Below, one piece after another: positions 63,631-64,000 of a stretch of DNA of 64,000 nucleotides. Within the stretch, counting starts at the first letter, position 1. Every line of letters begins with the position of its first letter. A model generated the notes under the pieces. The model saw only the letters and a program-made list of their open reading frames with translations, made no database searches and was not told the origin of the DNA. Origin of the DNA: Edaphobacter bradus (GTDB taxonomy: Bacteria > Acidobacteriota > Terriglobia > Terriglobales > Acidobacteriaceae); the NCBI RefSeq assembly GCF_025685645.1, contig NZ_JAGSYF010000001.1, forward strand, positions 1 to 64,000, given 5' to 3'. Position numbers and translations under genes: made by a program.

Positions 63631-64000
63631 ATGCCCAATCTGCCTGAAGACGATATTCGCATTCATTACCACGACGAGATCCCGCGCGGCGCGAAGATCA
63701 AGGTGATCGGCGTCGGAGGCGGTGGAAACAACGCCGTGAACCGCATGATCGCCGCCCACGTGGAGGGCGTCGAGTTTATTGCTGCGAATACGGATGTGCA
63801 GGCGTTGACGGTCTCGAACGCTCCGGTGAAGCTCCAACTCGGCGTCAAGCTGACGAGCGGCCTGGGCGCGGGCGCGAACCCCGACGTCGGGCGCCGGGCG
63901 GCGCTCGAGGACTCCGACAAGATTATCGAGGCGCTCGAGGGCGCGGACATGGTGTTCGTCACTGCCGGATTGGGCGGCGGAACGGGCACCGGCGCGGCTC
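63631..64000 (+). CDS. ftsZ: Cell division protein FtsZ (partial, N-terminal)
   Basis: The first 123 codons of FtsZ, running off the window end. AAGGAG at 63615-63620 sets the start. Tubulin-like GTPase elements are visible: [18 protein letters not shown], then [11 protein letters not shown]. The tubulin signature GGGTGTGA is at the last residues shown. A small hairpin (63569-63575 with 63581-63587) lies in the 199-base gap upstream, which could contain an ftsZ promoter. Confidence 0.97.
   Translation, partial: MPNLPEDDIRIHYHDEIPRGAKIKVIGVGGGGNNAVNRMIAAHVEGVEFIAANTDVQALTVSNAPVKLQLGVKLTSGLGAGANPDVGRRAALEDSDKIIEALEGADMVFVTAGLGGGTGTGAA

Overview
The window is a contiguous, gene-dense stretch of bacterial chromosome, GC-rich apart from a few poorer patches. 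It most likely comes from an Acidobacteriota genome of the Terriglobia/Acidobacteriaceae type (Granulicella, Edaphobacter or Terriglobus relatives). The reasons are the acidobacterial VWFA-related protein, a large Oar-like TonB-dependent receptor with an N-terminal carboxypeptidase-regulatory-like domain, a two-zinc-ribbon insertion in RpoB, Tat-exported Gfo/Idh and PmoA-like (DUF6807) proteins, and an outer membrane. This placement is inference from gene content; no database search was possible.

Layout. 1-17,060 is the translation/transcription block: 3' end of tuf, rpmG, tRNA-Trp(CCA), secE, nusG, rplK, then, after a three-gene insertion (radical SAM, Uma2 nuclease-like, DUF4424), rplA, rplJ, rplL, rpoB and rpoC. 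Strong terminators follow rplK and rpoC, and a long RNase III-like stem lies between rplL and rpoB. 17,139-19,025 is an AT-richer, unrecognised three-gene cassette (SAP-like protein, winged-helix-like protein, two-TM protein). 19,067-36,709 is a mosaic of housekeeping and accessory genes: DUF417, thpR, TonB-C protein, polyphosphate-glucokinase-like ROK kinase, a PAS/GGDEF/EAL protein, an esterase, the VWA protein, thioredoxin, YihY, pyruvate kinase, a Gfo/Idh-DUF6807 pair, an ICMT-like methyltransferase, mutL and an exported Ala-rich protein. 36,922-50,663 holds a Tat-exported HisC-like aminotransferase, a repeat-rich basic protein coupled to cmk, a cold-shock protein, sucA, a decayed porin, an MFS exporter, lptE and holA. 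50,828-57,858 holds PEP carboxykinase, a regulatory region, and a sulfur-type transport unit. 57,948-64,000 is the start of a division cluster (murC, ftsQ, ftsA, an inserted flavoprotein disulfide reductase, ftsZ).

The most striking signal is the non-coding stretch 52,776-53,210. It contains a promoter followed by a three-hairpin RNA ending in a terminator. A second promoter follows, whose predicted start site coincides with the ATG of a 28-codon ORF encoding eight cysteines, then a perfect rho-independent terminator. Downstream come an unannotated 41-residue membrane protein and a YeiH-family putative sulfate exporter. I read this as a cysteine-responsive, probably leaderless, attenuator. 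A second tiny Cys-Arg-Cys peptide ORF overlaps the yeiH stop codon just before the TonB receptor.

Where the longest ORF was not the likeliest gene, start codons were chosen from ribosome binding sites, signal peptides or family N-termini. These choices are stated gene by gene.
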